Shown here: piece by piece, positions 1 to 5,852 of the stretch
How the letters are laid out: each line of letters starts with the position of its first letter
Position numbering within the stretch: the stretch's first letter is position 1
Source of the DNA: Nitrospirota bacterium
Lineage (GTDB): Bacteria; Nitrospirota; Nitrospiria; Nitrospirales; UBA8639
DNA length: 7,065 bases
NCBI GenBank assembly: GCA_003233615.1
Contig: QIMB01000291.1
Location: forward strand, 1 to 7,065
Direction: 5' to 3'
Position numbers and translations under genes: made by a program
The notes under the pieces: model-generated
Database searches by the model: none
Told to the model about the DNA's origin: nothing
Seen by the model: only the letters and a program-made list of their open reading frames with translations

Positions 1-435
1 CTCATGATGGTCTTTGCCTGGGTGTTTTATTCCTATGATATGTTGAAAATGGGCTTATCGCTTCTCCCGTTCATTCTGAACTTGGTGATATCAGGATGGA
101 TCATTGGCGTCCTCACCACGTCCATCATCATGCGATTCGGCCAACAAGCCGAAGTCTTAGCCTGGGGCATGGTGTTTTTATTCCAACCCATCTCCTGTGT
201 GTTTTACCCTCTTGACGTTCTCCCGCCCATCCTCCAATCCATTGCCTGGATAGTTCCTCCTGCCCATATTTTTGAAGGTATGCGCGGAGTGCTCGTAGAT
301 GGGGTTATCCCAGTGACGCATATCCTTTGGGCAACCGGCTTGAACATGTTCTTCTTTCTTGTCGTGGTGGCCTGGTTTTATCACACCTTCAATGTGTGCA
401 AAGACAATGGCATGCTCGTCCGCGTCGGAGAATAG
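1..435 (+). CDS. ABC-2 type transporter permease, C-terminal part (5' end outside window)
   Basis: The frame is open from the first base, so the gene begins upstream; about 144 residues are visible, ending in TAG at 433-435. The protein is very hydrophobic, with roughly four membrane segments. It carries the ABC-2 permease C-terminal signature: a helix, then a Pro-rich turn (QPISCVFYPLDVLPP), then the IVPPAHIFEGMRG stretch and a last helix (LNMFFFLVVVAWFYH), ending in a short charged cytoplasmic tail. Permeases of this family sit in the inner membrane and pair with a separate ATPase to export lipids, polysaccharides, drugs or similar cargo; the cargo cannot be read from this part. The partner ATPase would be expected upstream. 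It is transcribed opposite to the copper operon, and nothing suggests that it is part of copper handling. Confidence 0.86.
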   Translation, partial: LMMVFAWVFYSYDMLKMGLSLLPFILNLVISGWIIGVLTTSIIMRFGQQAEVLAWGMVFLFQPISCVFYPLDVLPPILQSIAWIVPPAHIFEGMRGVLVDGVIPVTHILWATGLNMFFFLVVVAWFYHTFNVCKDNGMLVRVGE

Positions 436-730
436 GAAAAAAGATGTATGCGATGTGTCTGAAGGTGGGAATTTCAGTTCTCGCTTAAGAAAAAAGAAAT
501 CCGACGAGAACTGATTAGCCGGTCAATTTACTTGCTTCATGATATACGGTCTGGTCGACACTGATATGCTTTGGCCCAACGAATTAAAATCGAGTATGTT
601 GGGTCTCATGTCATCGATACGGGATACGTGTCAGTCTTGCTTTAGATTGGCAACGCGACCGTTCGGTATGCCTTGGCGTTTCCTCACTCGATCCGTCAAA
701 ATCCAGCTAAAAACCTTGACGTGATATCAC
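436..730. other. intergenic region without a recognisable gene
   Basis: I find no supported gene here. All frames were read; the 61-residue open frame starting at 539 has no ribosome binding site and resembles nothing I know. The region holds a perfect 10-bp inverted repeat (474-483 with 505-514) just after the ABC permease. A perfect 10-bp palindrome, GTGATATCAC, at 721-730 directly abuts the edge of the copA remnant. It may contain decayed coding DNA, but I cannot identify it. Confidence 0.6.
474..514. repeat. inverted repeat downstream of the ABC permease
   Basis: TCAGTTCTCG (474-483) and CGAGAACTGA (505-514) are exact reverse complements separated by an A-rich 21-base loop. It begins 39 bases after the permease stop codon. 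That position would suit a transcript-end hairpin, but there is no run of T after it and the loop is long. It is therefore only a candidate for an RNA-stabilising hairpin or a protein-binding site. Confidence 0.45.
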
Positions 731-919
731 CAACGTTATTGATGGGCTGGCCCTAATCTAATGAGATATTTCTGAGACGTAAGGAATTTGTGACGACGCT
801 GACGGAACTGAGGGCCATTGCAGCCGCGGCCATGACCGGTTGGAGAAATCCATTTTCACCGAAGAGCCAGTGTAGTTCATTTGGCACTCCCCCCCATTCT
901 TACAAAAACAGTGGAATGG
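731..919 (-). pseudogene. copA 3'-end remnant (second, truncated copper ATPase)
   Basis: Positions 731-890 align without gaps to 1558-1717, the 3' end of the intact copA plus 22 bases beyond its stop, with 14 mismatches in 160 (about 91% identity). The copy then gains one extra C in a C-run (889-895) that shifts the frame, and similarity fades near 919. Read in the copA frame it encodes the last ~47 residues of CopA (TM8 MALSSVSVVTNSLRLR region) and the same stop (755-753). Of the ten differences inside the coding part, seven are silent and three change a residue (S793N, D801E, Y802N, copA numbering). That pattern fits a paralogue that diverged while functional and later lost its 5' part. It has no start and cannot make a pump. 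Confidence 0.93.
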
Positions 920-943
920 TTCTCGTCGGAGTACATGCCACTC

Positions 944-1224
944 CTAGGAAACAAGTTTCATTGTTCCGTGAATAACCGTTAGTACATCTACTACGTCACT
1001 TTTGATTTTGTCAATTATTCTGTAAGCGCCCTCAAACACTTCTCGAATATCATCGTCGTTATATTCCGGAACTTTCCGGCCAGATTGAGGAAATGCGCCT
1101 ATCAGAGCTTCTCGATCCAAGATTTGCTCAATCGTTCGTCGGGCAAAAAATCAGAGTCTTTGGAAATATGATCACGGATATGTCTCAAGACAATGTAAGA
1201 TTCGTCTGTCCAGTATACCTTCAT
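944..1224 (-). pseudogene. RelE/ParE-family toxin, broken by a frameshift
   Basis: Reading from ATG at 1224 gives MKVYWTDES..LRHIRDHISKDSDF, then the frame is lost at a T6 run (A6 at 1145-1150 on the + strand) and stops soon after. Adding one base there restores ARRTIEQILDRE, FPQSGRKVPEY, DIREVFEGAYRII and VLTVIHG up to TAG at 946-944. These are the standard ParE landmarks in order (WTDEA-like start, YARR, FPxSGR, REV, YRIIY, VIHG). The repaired protein would be 93 residues, normal for the family. ParE toxins act in the cytoplasm, many on DNA gyrase. The start overlaps the antitoxin stop as ATGA, the usual arrangement for such pairs. A single-base homopolymer error in the assembly is the main alternative to a true pseudogene. 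Confidence 0.85.
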
Positions 1225-1409
1225 AGCGTCACATTCAGTTTCTCTCTAACTTCATCAGTGGAGTACACTCTACCTTCCTCACTATCCTTTAGCCCCTTTT
1301 CGATCTTTTGTCGAACATAAATTTTGTACATTCATTCATCCCAGTTGGTCTCTTCTGGAAGATCGGCAATCAGTAAATCAGTTTCCTTCTTGATGTCGAG
1401 CTTTTTCAT
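1221..1409 (-). pseudogene. cognate antitoxin of the ParE-like toxin, broken by an in-frame stop
   Basis: The frame starts at ATG (1409-1407), with AGGAGA 7 bases upstream. It encodes about 62 residues: MKKLDIKKETDLLIADLPEE, then TNWDE, a TGA at 1334-1332, then MYKIYVRQKIEKGLKDSEEG and RVYSTDEVREKLNVTL, ending at 1221. Small size, high charge, position directly upstream and a 4-base overlap with the toxin mark it as the antitoxin. The C-terminal part (KIEKGLKDSEEGRVYSxDEV) resembles antitoxins I know beside ParE toxins, though I cannot name the family firmly. An ATG directly follows the TGA, so restart could give a 36-residue fragment. Antitoxins of this kind bind and neutralise the toxin and repress their own operon. 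Confidence 0.75.
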
Positions 1410-1462
1410 AGTTTGTCTCCTATGTTCATGCGACCTAAGAAGTGAGTATGGACTTGTACCAA

Positions 1463-1491
1463 ATCATATCGCTAGTGACCAAGCACTACAA
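1463..1491 (-). promoter_or_regulatory. candidate sigma70-type promoter of the toxin-antitoxin pair
   Basis: On the minus strand TTGTAG (-35, 1491-1486) and TATGAT (-10, 1468-1463) are separated by exactly 17 bases. The -10 ends about 53 bases before the antitoxin start codon. Both boxes match the consensus at four or five of six positions. A match this good can occur by chance in AT-rich DNA, but position and direction fit. Confidence 0.4.
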
Positions 1492-1579
1492 GCTCTATTG
1501 ATTTTCACACACAAAATTGTACGCACGAGTTGAGTTGTGCCACCATGTTTAATGCGACAACGTTAGTGATGGACAGGTC

Positions 1580-4084
1580 CTAATCTAATGAGATGTTTCT
1601 GAGACGTAAGGAATTTGTGACGACGCTGACAGAGCTGAGGGCCATTGCAGCTGCGGCCATGACAGGTTGGAGAAATCCATAGTCACCAAAGAGCCAGTGA
1701 AGTTCACTTGGCACTCCGCCCATTCTTGAAAAAACGGGGTACAGGATTCCGGCAGCGAGCGGAATCAGAGCAATATTATAGGCAAAAGCCCAAAACAGAT
1801 TTTGGTGAATGATGCGCATGGTGGCCCGGCTTAGTTGAAGAGCTTTACGTATCCCTCGAAGGTCACCGCTCATTAAGGTGATCTGAGCGGTGTCCATGGC
1901 CACATCGGTTCCTGTTCCGATTGCAATGCCTATATCTGCTTGTGCGAGGGCCGGGGCGTCATTGATGCCGTCTCCTACCATGGCGACGTGCCGTGACCCA
2001 TTTTTTTGTAATTTTTGAATTTCTGCTGCTTTCTGGTCAGGGAGTATCTCTGCGAGAAATTGTGTAATGCCTAAGTCCGCGGCAATGGCTTCTGCGACTT
2101 GGTGGTGATCTCCCGTTAGCATGACGACTTTGAGCCCAGCTTGCATGAGATGTTGGATGGCTTCTTTTGATTCAGGTCGAATGGTGTCGGCAATACCGAT
2201 GATTCCTTCGACTTGACCGTTGATGGCTATAAGGATTGGGGTCTTTCCCGCTTGGGCTAGGGGCTTCATGAAGCTGGATACACTCTCTACGCTGGCCATT
2301 CCTAGAGTCTGTGTCATAAACGTCGTGTTGCCGATGATCACTGCTTGATCGGCAATGGTTCCTGTTACACCTTGTCCCGGGATACTGACAAAATTCTGAG
2401 GCTCTTCAAGTGACAAGCCTTGTTGTTTTGCATGTTCAACAATAGCTTGGGCAAGGGGATGTTCTGATCGACGTTCTAACGAGGCTGCGAGGCGAAGGAG
2501 TTCCTTCTCATTCCACTGTGGAACAATGATATCGGTTACGGCAGGAGTGCCTTGTGTGAGTGTTCCGGTTTTATCTAAGACAATGGTATCAACTCGATGT
2601 GCGGTTTCCAGCGCTTCAGCATGACGAATCAAGATCCCCTGTTCTGCTCCTCGGCCTGTTCCCACCATAATGGCTGTGGGGGTTGCCAGTCCTAAGGCAC
2701 ATGGACAGGCAATGATTAGGACCGCGACGAATGTCAGGATCGCATAGGTGAGCGCGGGTTCAGGACCCAGGGCCCACCATAGAAAAAATACCAAAGTGGC
2801 AATTCCCAAGACCGCCGGAACAAAGATGCTGGCAATATAGTCGGCGAAGCGTTGAATCGGAGGTTTGGAACCTTGGGCTTCCTGTACAAGCTGGACGATA
2901 TGTGCCAAAACCGTGTCTTTCCCCACTGCTGCAGCCTTGAAGAGGAAACTTCCTGATATATTCATGGTGCCCGTAAAGACCTGGGAGCCTGAGTTTTTTT
3001 CGGTCGGCACGCTCTCTCCGGTGAGCATCGCTTCATTGACGGTTGAGTGTCCTTCTGTGATCACGCCATCGACCGGGATGTGTTCACCTGGTCGAATGAT
3101 CAGAATATCTCCTGATTGAACCATATCAATTGGGATATCTACTTCTTCCTCTCCTCGCCGAATCCTTGCTGTCTTTGGCCGTAAGCTCATGAGTGTATGG
3201 ATCGCTGATGATGTTTGATTCTTTGCTCCAGTTTCTAAGTACCGGCCAAATAGGATTAAGGCAATAATGATAATAGCCGTGTCGTAGTAGACCGCTAATG
3301 GGATTCCACTTGTGTCGAAAACTGAGGGGAAAAACGTTGCAACGGTGCTGTATCCAAAGGCGGACAACGTCCCAATGGCAATGAGGGTGTTCATATTGAC
3401 AGATTGGTGCTTGGCTGCCTTCCATGCAGCGGCATAGATAGGGTGGCCTGCCCAAAATAAGACGATGCTGGTGATCAGGAATAACACGATGTGACGTGTT
3501 CCAATCGTGAGAGACGAGAACCCTGGCAAGAGATTCATGGTTCCCAACATGACAAGCAAGCCCGCGATGCCACTTAGAATGGCTTGTAGGACTAACTGGC
3601 GAGTCGTTTCTTCCTGGGATTGAGAAACGGAATCCTTCGCTGCATTGTCTCCCTCAGTTTGAGGGGTAATGGTATAACCTGCGTCGGTAATTGCTTCTTG
3701 GAGCTGTGCCTGTGAAGCCCCTCCGACCCACGTTGAAATGGTCGCTGATTGTGTGGCGAGATTCACGCTCGCTGATAGGACTTCAGGTATGGCGCGTAGT
3801 GCCTTTTCTAGATGACTGACACAGGACGCACAGGTCATGCCTCCAATGTTTATCGTGTGGGATTGAATTGGGATTTCATATCCTGCGTCTTCCACCGCAT
3901 GTGTGAGTACTATTGGTGTGGTGGTCGTTGGGTCGAAATCCACTGAAGCTGTTTCGGTTGCGAAATTCACTGAAACACCGGAAATGCCCTCAACTGATTC
4001 CAATGCTCGATGGACGCGATTGACGCAAGACGCGCAGGTCATTCCACGAATAGGGAATGAGGCATGTGAGGCATGAATCGTCAT
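1580..4084 (-). CDS. copA: copper-exporting P1B-1-type ATPase CopA
   Basis: This 834-residue pump drives Cu(I) out of the cytoplasm across the inner membrane using ATP. It has two N-terminal heavy-metal-binding domains, each with MTCASC (Cys17/Cys20 and Cys85/Cys88). A linker and the first four membrane helices follow (about 164-289), then the actuator TGES (355-358). The metal-site CPC lies in TM6 (460-462), the phosphorylation motif DKTGTLT starts at Asp504, the nucleotide-domain HP is at 542-543, and the hinge GDGINDAP starts at 704. TM7 has Tyr769-Asn770 and TM8 has MxxSS (Met814, Ser817-818). CPC plus YN plus MxxSS is the signature of the Cu(I) subgroup. All key residues are present and the length is normal. 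The start is 12 bases after the copZ stop, with only a weak AAGG nearby, so translational coupling to copZ is likely. Confidence 0.97.
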   Translation of the reverse strand: MTIHASHASFPIRGMTCASCVNRVHRALESVEGISGVSVNFATETASVDFDPTTTTPIVLTHAVEDAGYEIPIQSHTINIGGMTCASCVSHLEKALRAIPEVLSASVNLATQSATISTWVGGASQAQLQEAITDAGYTITPQTEGDNAAKDSVSQSQEETTRQLVLQAILSGIAGLLVMLGTMNLLPGFSSLTIGTRHIVLFLITSIVLFWAGHPIYAAAWKAAKHQSVNMNTLIAIGTLSAFGYSTVATFFPSVFDTSGIPLAVYYDTAIIIIALILFGRYLETGAKNQTSSAIHTLMSLRPKTARIRRGEEEVDIPIDMVQSGDILIIRPGEHIPVDGVITEGHSTVNEAMLTGESVPTEKNSGSQVFTGTMNISGSFLFKAAAVGKDTVLAHIVQLVQEAQGSKPPIQRFADYIASIFVPAVLGIATLVFFLWWALGPEPALTYAILTFVAVLIIACPCALGLATPTAIMVGTGRGAEQGILIRHAEALETAHRVDTIVLDKTGTLTQGTPAVTDIIVPQWNEKELLRLAASLERRSEHPLAQAIVEHAKQQGLSLEEPQNFVSIPGQGVTGTIADQAVIIGNTTFMTQTLGMASVESVSSFMKPLAQAGKTPILIAINGQVEGIIGIADTIRPESKEAIQHLMQAGLKVVMLTGDHHQVAEAIAADLGITQFLAEILPDQKAAEIQKLQKNGSRHVAMVGDGINDAPALAQADIGIAIGTGTDVAMDTAQITLMSGDLRGIRKALQLSRATMRIIHQNLFWAFAYNIALIPLAAGILYPVFSRMGGVPSELHWLFGDYGFLQPVMAAAAMALSSVSVVTNSLRLRNISLD

Positions 4085-4096
4085 GGCCTTGAGTCG

Positions 4097-4318
4097 TTAG
4101 TCGACGGCTTTTCCCATGGTGTAGCCGGCATCCTTGAGTACGGAAGCCATAGTGTCATATGTCACGATGTTTGCATCGTATTCTATCAGTGCGTCATGTT
4201 TGTCGAGATTGACCTCAAGGAATGAGATGCCAGATATTTTTTTTAGCGCCTGCTCCACATGTCGCACGCAATTGCCGCATGTCATTCCCTGAATGGGGAA
4301 ATGTTGTCGAGTATTCAT
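4097..4318 (-). CDS. copZ: CopZ-like copper chaperone (HMA domain)
   Basis: This is a single 73-residue heavy-metal-associated domain. The Cu(I)-binding motif MTCGNC near the N-terminus (Cys14, Cys17) is followed by the usual beta-alpha-beta-beta-alpha-beta pattern, ending KDAGYTMG. Such proteins carry Cu(I) in the cytoplasm and hand it to the N-terminal domains of CopA, which are its close relatives. The start has a good ribosome binding site (AAAGGAG, 7 bases before ATG). It lies 25 bases after csoR and 12 bases before copA, in the same operon. It could also be described as a generic heavy-metal-associated protein, but the neighbours make the copper chaperone role secure. Confidence 0.94.
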   Translation of the reverse strand: MNTRQHFPIQGMTCGNCVRHVEQALKKISGISFLEVNLDKHDALIEYDANIVTYDTMASVLKDAGYTMGKAVD

Positions 4319-4343
4319 TTGTATTCTCCTTTCTCAAACAAGA

Positions 4344-4607
4344 CTATCGACCCACTGTGTAGAGAGCGCGTAGTTCATTAATAATTTGTTCAGCCTTTCC
4401 TTGTTGAATACCATCTACGACGCACGTACGGAGATGTCCATCCAGAAGTAAGGTTTCTAGTTTTTCTATGGCTTTGCGAATGGCATGCGTTTGCTTCAGG
4501 ATATCGACACAATACCGATCCTCCTCCAGCATTTTGCGGACACCCTGCAAATGTCCTTCAATATAGGCCAAACGTTTCATGGCATTGGAATGAATTTCAG
4601 GTGTCAT
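4344..4607 (-). CDS. csoR: CsoR-family copper-sensing transcriptional repressor
   Basis: This is an 87-residue all-helical repressor of the CsoR/RcnR/FrmR family. The Cu(I) ligands of CsoR are present with exact spacing: Cys33, His58 and Cys62, matching Cys36/His61/Cys65 of the Mycobacterium tuberculosis protein. The second-shell Tyr32 and Glu78 are also in the expected places. This set separates it from the nickel/cobalt (RcnR) and formaldehyde (FrmR) sensors. The N-terminal MKRLAYIEGHLQGVRKMLEE is the typical first helix with the DNA-contacting basic residues. It is first in the operon, ahead of copZ and copA, and GGAG lies 8 bases before the ATG. The apo form is expected to bind the palindrome upstream of its own gene, with Cu(I) releasing it. 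Confidence 0.96.
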   Translation of the reverse strand: MTPEIHSNAMKRLAYIEGHLQGVRKMLEEDRYCVDILKQTHAIRKAIEKLETLLLDGHLRTCVVDGIQQGKAEQIINELRALYTVGR

Positions 4608-4640
4608 GGTCTTCTCTCCATCTGCGCTGTTGCATTCCGT

Positions 4641-4667
4641 AAACCCATACCCATAGGGTAAGGGTTT
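4641..4667. promoter_or_regulatory. predicted CsoR operator
   Basis: AAACCCATACCC (4641-4652) and GGGTAAGGGTTT (4656-4667) are reverse complements with one mismatch, around a 3-base centre ATA. The core TACCC-n3-GGGTA is exact. CsoR-type operators are typically such A/T-flanked C-tract/G-tract palindromes. The site begins at the last two bases of the -10 box and covers the expected transcription start (about 4659). Binding would therefore block RNA polymerase. Confidence 0.8.
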
Positions 4668-4694
4668 TATAGCATGCCCTGATTACTTGGTCAA
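4666..4694 (-). promoter_or_regulatory. sigma70-type promoter of csoR-copZ-copA
   Basis: On the minus strand TTGACC (-35, 4694-4689) and TATAAA (-10, 4671-4666) have an ideal 17-base spacer. Each box matches the consensus at five of six positions. The csoR start codon is about 50 bases downstream of the predicted transcription start. No other strong promoter is seen before copZ or copA, so all three genes are probably one transcript. Confidence 0.78.
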
Positions 4695-4774
4695 TCAAAC
4701 AACCTGACCTTTTTGCAATAATTGTATTGTTCCGTAATACCTAATCCAGCATGAGCGGGAATCACACAGAGGGC

Positions 4775-5014
4775 TGTTGAATATTATCACTCACATAGCC
4801 CATACGTGCTTGAGGTGAGATGGACCGTCAACAGTCAGGGGAATGATCAAAAAAAGCATGCCCTGAGCCTTGCCAAAGGGTCCGTCTCACAAGGTCACAG
4901 CCTTTTTGTCGCGCGGAGCGTCTTCTCAGTACGTGAGCACGACAAAAGGACGACCTGCCTGCGCGAAGCCGCATCAGCGAAGGCAGGGAACGCCGCTTGC
5001 GGCTTTTTTCAACA
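4775..5014. repeat. hairpin-rich intergenic repeat, about 240 bp
   Basis: The block is bounded by TGTTGAA (4775-4781) and its reverse complement TTCAACA (5008-5014). Between them lie stacked inverted repeats. GTGAGATGGACC (4815-4826) pairs with GGTCCGTCTCAC (4879-4890) with one wobble, and nested inside is TCAGGG/CCCTGA (4835-4840, 4861-4866). Then come CCTTTTTGTCG (4901-4911) with CGACAAAAGG (4940-4949), CCTGCCT/AGGCAGG (4954-4960, 4981-4987), and GCCGC-TT-GCGGC (4992-5003) followed by T6. It is richer in G+C than its flanks. The layout recalls multicopy intergenic repeats of Nitrospira genomes, a recollection I could not check. It could be a non-autonomous mobile element or a folded RNA. 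Open frames across it are by-products of the palindromes. Confidence 0.6.
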
Positions 5015-5034
5015 TTCGCAACAGGAAGGAAACT

Positions 5035-5069
5035 CGTGAGGGGTGAGGCGTAAAGCGGGAGGCGGTAAG
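5035..5069. repeat. degenerate 7-bp tandem repeat, five copies
   Basis: Five adjacent heptamers follow one another: CGTGAGG, GGTGAGG, CGTAAAG, CGGGAGG and CGGTAAG. A CGTGAGG-like unit describes them all. It lies 20 bases beyond the hairpin-rich repeat and may belong to the same repeat family or mark where it inserted. No coding function is likely. Confidence 0.6.
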
Positions 5070-5372
5070 AAAAGAATATGAAGATTGTACGGAAGAATAC
5101 CCATTTCCAAAATGTTGGAATTGTAGATCTCTGCCAGGTCAGTGTGAAAGGGTTTTTGACGAGAAAGTTGATCGTGTTCTTTGAGTTTTTACATTCTTTA
5201 TGACTGTTTCCTGTCAATGATGGATCGTTGTTCGCATGTTTCATGGGTACTGTCATTCTTTTTAACAGTATCGAGTTTGTGTTCAACCTCCATATCCTTC
5301 CTTTGGGCTAGGCCATGTCAGTGATCTGCAGAAAGCGAGAAAAAGAGACAGTAAGAGCGTTGTCGTTCATTG
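5070..5372. other. intergenic region without a recognisable gene
   Basis: I see no supported gene in this A/T-rich stretch on either strand. A 31-codon minus-strand frame (5293-5198) has a purine-rich sequence before its ATG, but its product resembles nothing I know. The right end leads into the upstream region of the prepilin gene. Confidence 0.55.
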
Positions 5373-5389
5373 CTGGTTTGTCCTTTGCA
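5373..5389 (+). promoter_or_regulatory. possible sigma54 (-24/-12) promoter of the prepilin gene
   Basis: CTGGTTTGTCCTTTGCA keeps the invariant GG and GC of the sigma54 consensus at the exact spacing, plus the flanking T, G and TTGCA. It lacks the CAC that normally follows GG. Transcription would begin near 5400, leaving a leader of about 50 bases that contains the palindrome at 5419-5433. No convincing sigma70 promoter was seen in the same region. Confidence 0.35.
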
Positions 5390-5418
5390 TAATGGAAATA
5401 TCACAGGTGGGGTATCGG

Positions 5419-5433
5419 TTGTGACAGTCACAA
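5419..5433. promoter_or_regulatory. 15-bp perfect palindrome upstream of the prepilin gene
   Basis: TTGTGAC and GTCACAA flank a single A. The palindrome ends one base before the ribosome binding site region (GGAGG at 5435-5439). It could be an operator or a small RNA hairpin controlling translation of the prepilin. It is not a standard CRP site, because TGTGA and TCACA are 3 rather than 6 bases apart. Confidence 0.45.
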
Positions 5434-5448
5434 TGGAGGTGGTCACGT

Positions 5449-5667
5449 ATGGACGAATTTCCAGAAGATGAGCAAGGGACAGCTGCAATGGAGTATTCAC
5501 TATTAATCAGTCTCCTTGGGCTAGTGATAGCCGGGACTGTTCATGTTATTGGTGCTGATATATATGAAATGTTTGCCTCTATTAATGAAAGCTTGCCTTC
5601 TGTTCTCATAATAGAAGATTCACACAACTCCATTCTCATAACAGAAGATTCTCATAACCCCAAGTGA
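5449..5667 (+). CDS. Flp/Tad-type prepilin-like small protein
   Basis: This is a 72-residue protein with a short acidic leader ending at Gly10, followed by TAAMEYSLLISLLGLVIAG. That matches the Flp prepilin signature: cleavage after Gly, Glu at +5 and Tyr at +6 (Glu15, Tyr16), then one hydrophobic helix to about residue 35. A prepilin peptidase would cut after Gly10 and the mature subunit would assemble into a thin pilus. After the usual MFASINESL end comes an unusual tail made of two copies of a 10-residue unit ending EDSHN (30-bp repeat, 5603-5632 and 5633-5662). GGAGG lies 9 bases before the ATG. No other Tad genes are in the window, so it may be an orphan pilin or a pseudopilin. Family assignment is by motif. 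Confidence 0.8.
   Translation: MDEFPEDEQGTAAMEYSLLISLLGLVIAGTVHVIGADIYEMFASINESLPSVLIIEDSHNSILITEDSHNPK
5603..5662 (+). repeat. 30-bp tandem duplication in the prepilin tail
   Basis: Two adjacent 30-bp units, both starting TTCTCATAA and sharing AGAAGATTC, encode (S)VLIIEDSHN and (S)ILITEDSHN. Several differences have accumulated between them, but the reading frame and the EDSHN core are kept. The duplication extends the C-terminus past the normal end of an Flp pilin. Confidence 0.8.
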
Positions 5668-5852
5668 TTCGAGTCTTCGGGCTTGTCATGCGGACAGGAT
5701 TATGTGTGCATTCTGGAGCAAGACTTCAGGGAAATCTAACAATAGATGTCATACGTAATCATATTGTCGAACGAGTATGTTTTTTCTTTCTTCCTTCTTA
5801 AGTCCTAGGTGCTCTTCACCGACAAACATGGAAATACGGAGGAAATGCATTT

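Noticed and set aside
539..724. 61-codon plus-strand open frame
   Set aside because: No ribosome binding site and no resemblance to a known family in any frame; the neighbouring frames contain stops.
1093..1533. Two plus-strand open frames of 75 and 69 codons
   Set aside because: They are antisense to the toxin and antitoxin relics, whose minus-strand frames carry clear family motifs.
3126..3455. 109-codon minus-strand open frame inside copA
   Set aside because: It overlaps the copA membrane region in another frame and has no domain; copA is intact across it.
4992..5009. Intrinsic terminator (GCCGC-TT-GCGGC plus T6)
   Set aside because: It looks like one on the plus strand, but no plus-strand gene precedes it and the loop is very tight; better seen as part of the repeat.
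4806..5039. 77-codon plus-strand open frame
   Set aside because: It lies almost wholly in the hairpin-rich repeat and has no ribosome binding site or recognisable product.
4828..5286. 152-codon minus-strand open frame
   Set aside because: Half of it crosses the palindromic repeat and the heptamer tract; the product is rich in Arg/Ser with no domain, and the TTG start has no spaced ribosome binding site.
5198..5293. 31-codon minus-strand small protein
   Set aside because: There is a purine-rich stretch before its ATG but the spacing is poor, and the charged product has no recognisable feature.
5419..5433. CRP/FNR-type binding site
   Set aside because: The half sites TGTGA and TCACA are 3 bases apart rather than the 6 needed, and FNR half sites differ.
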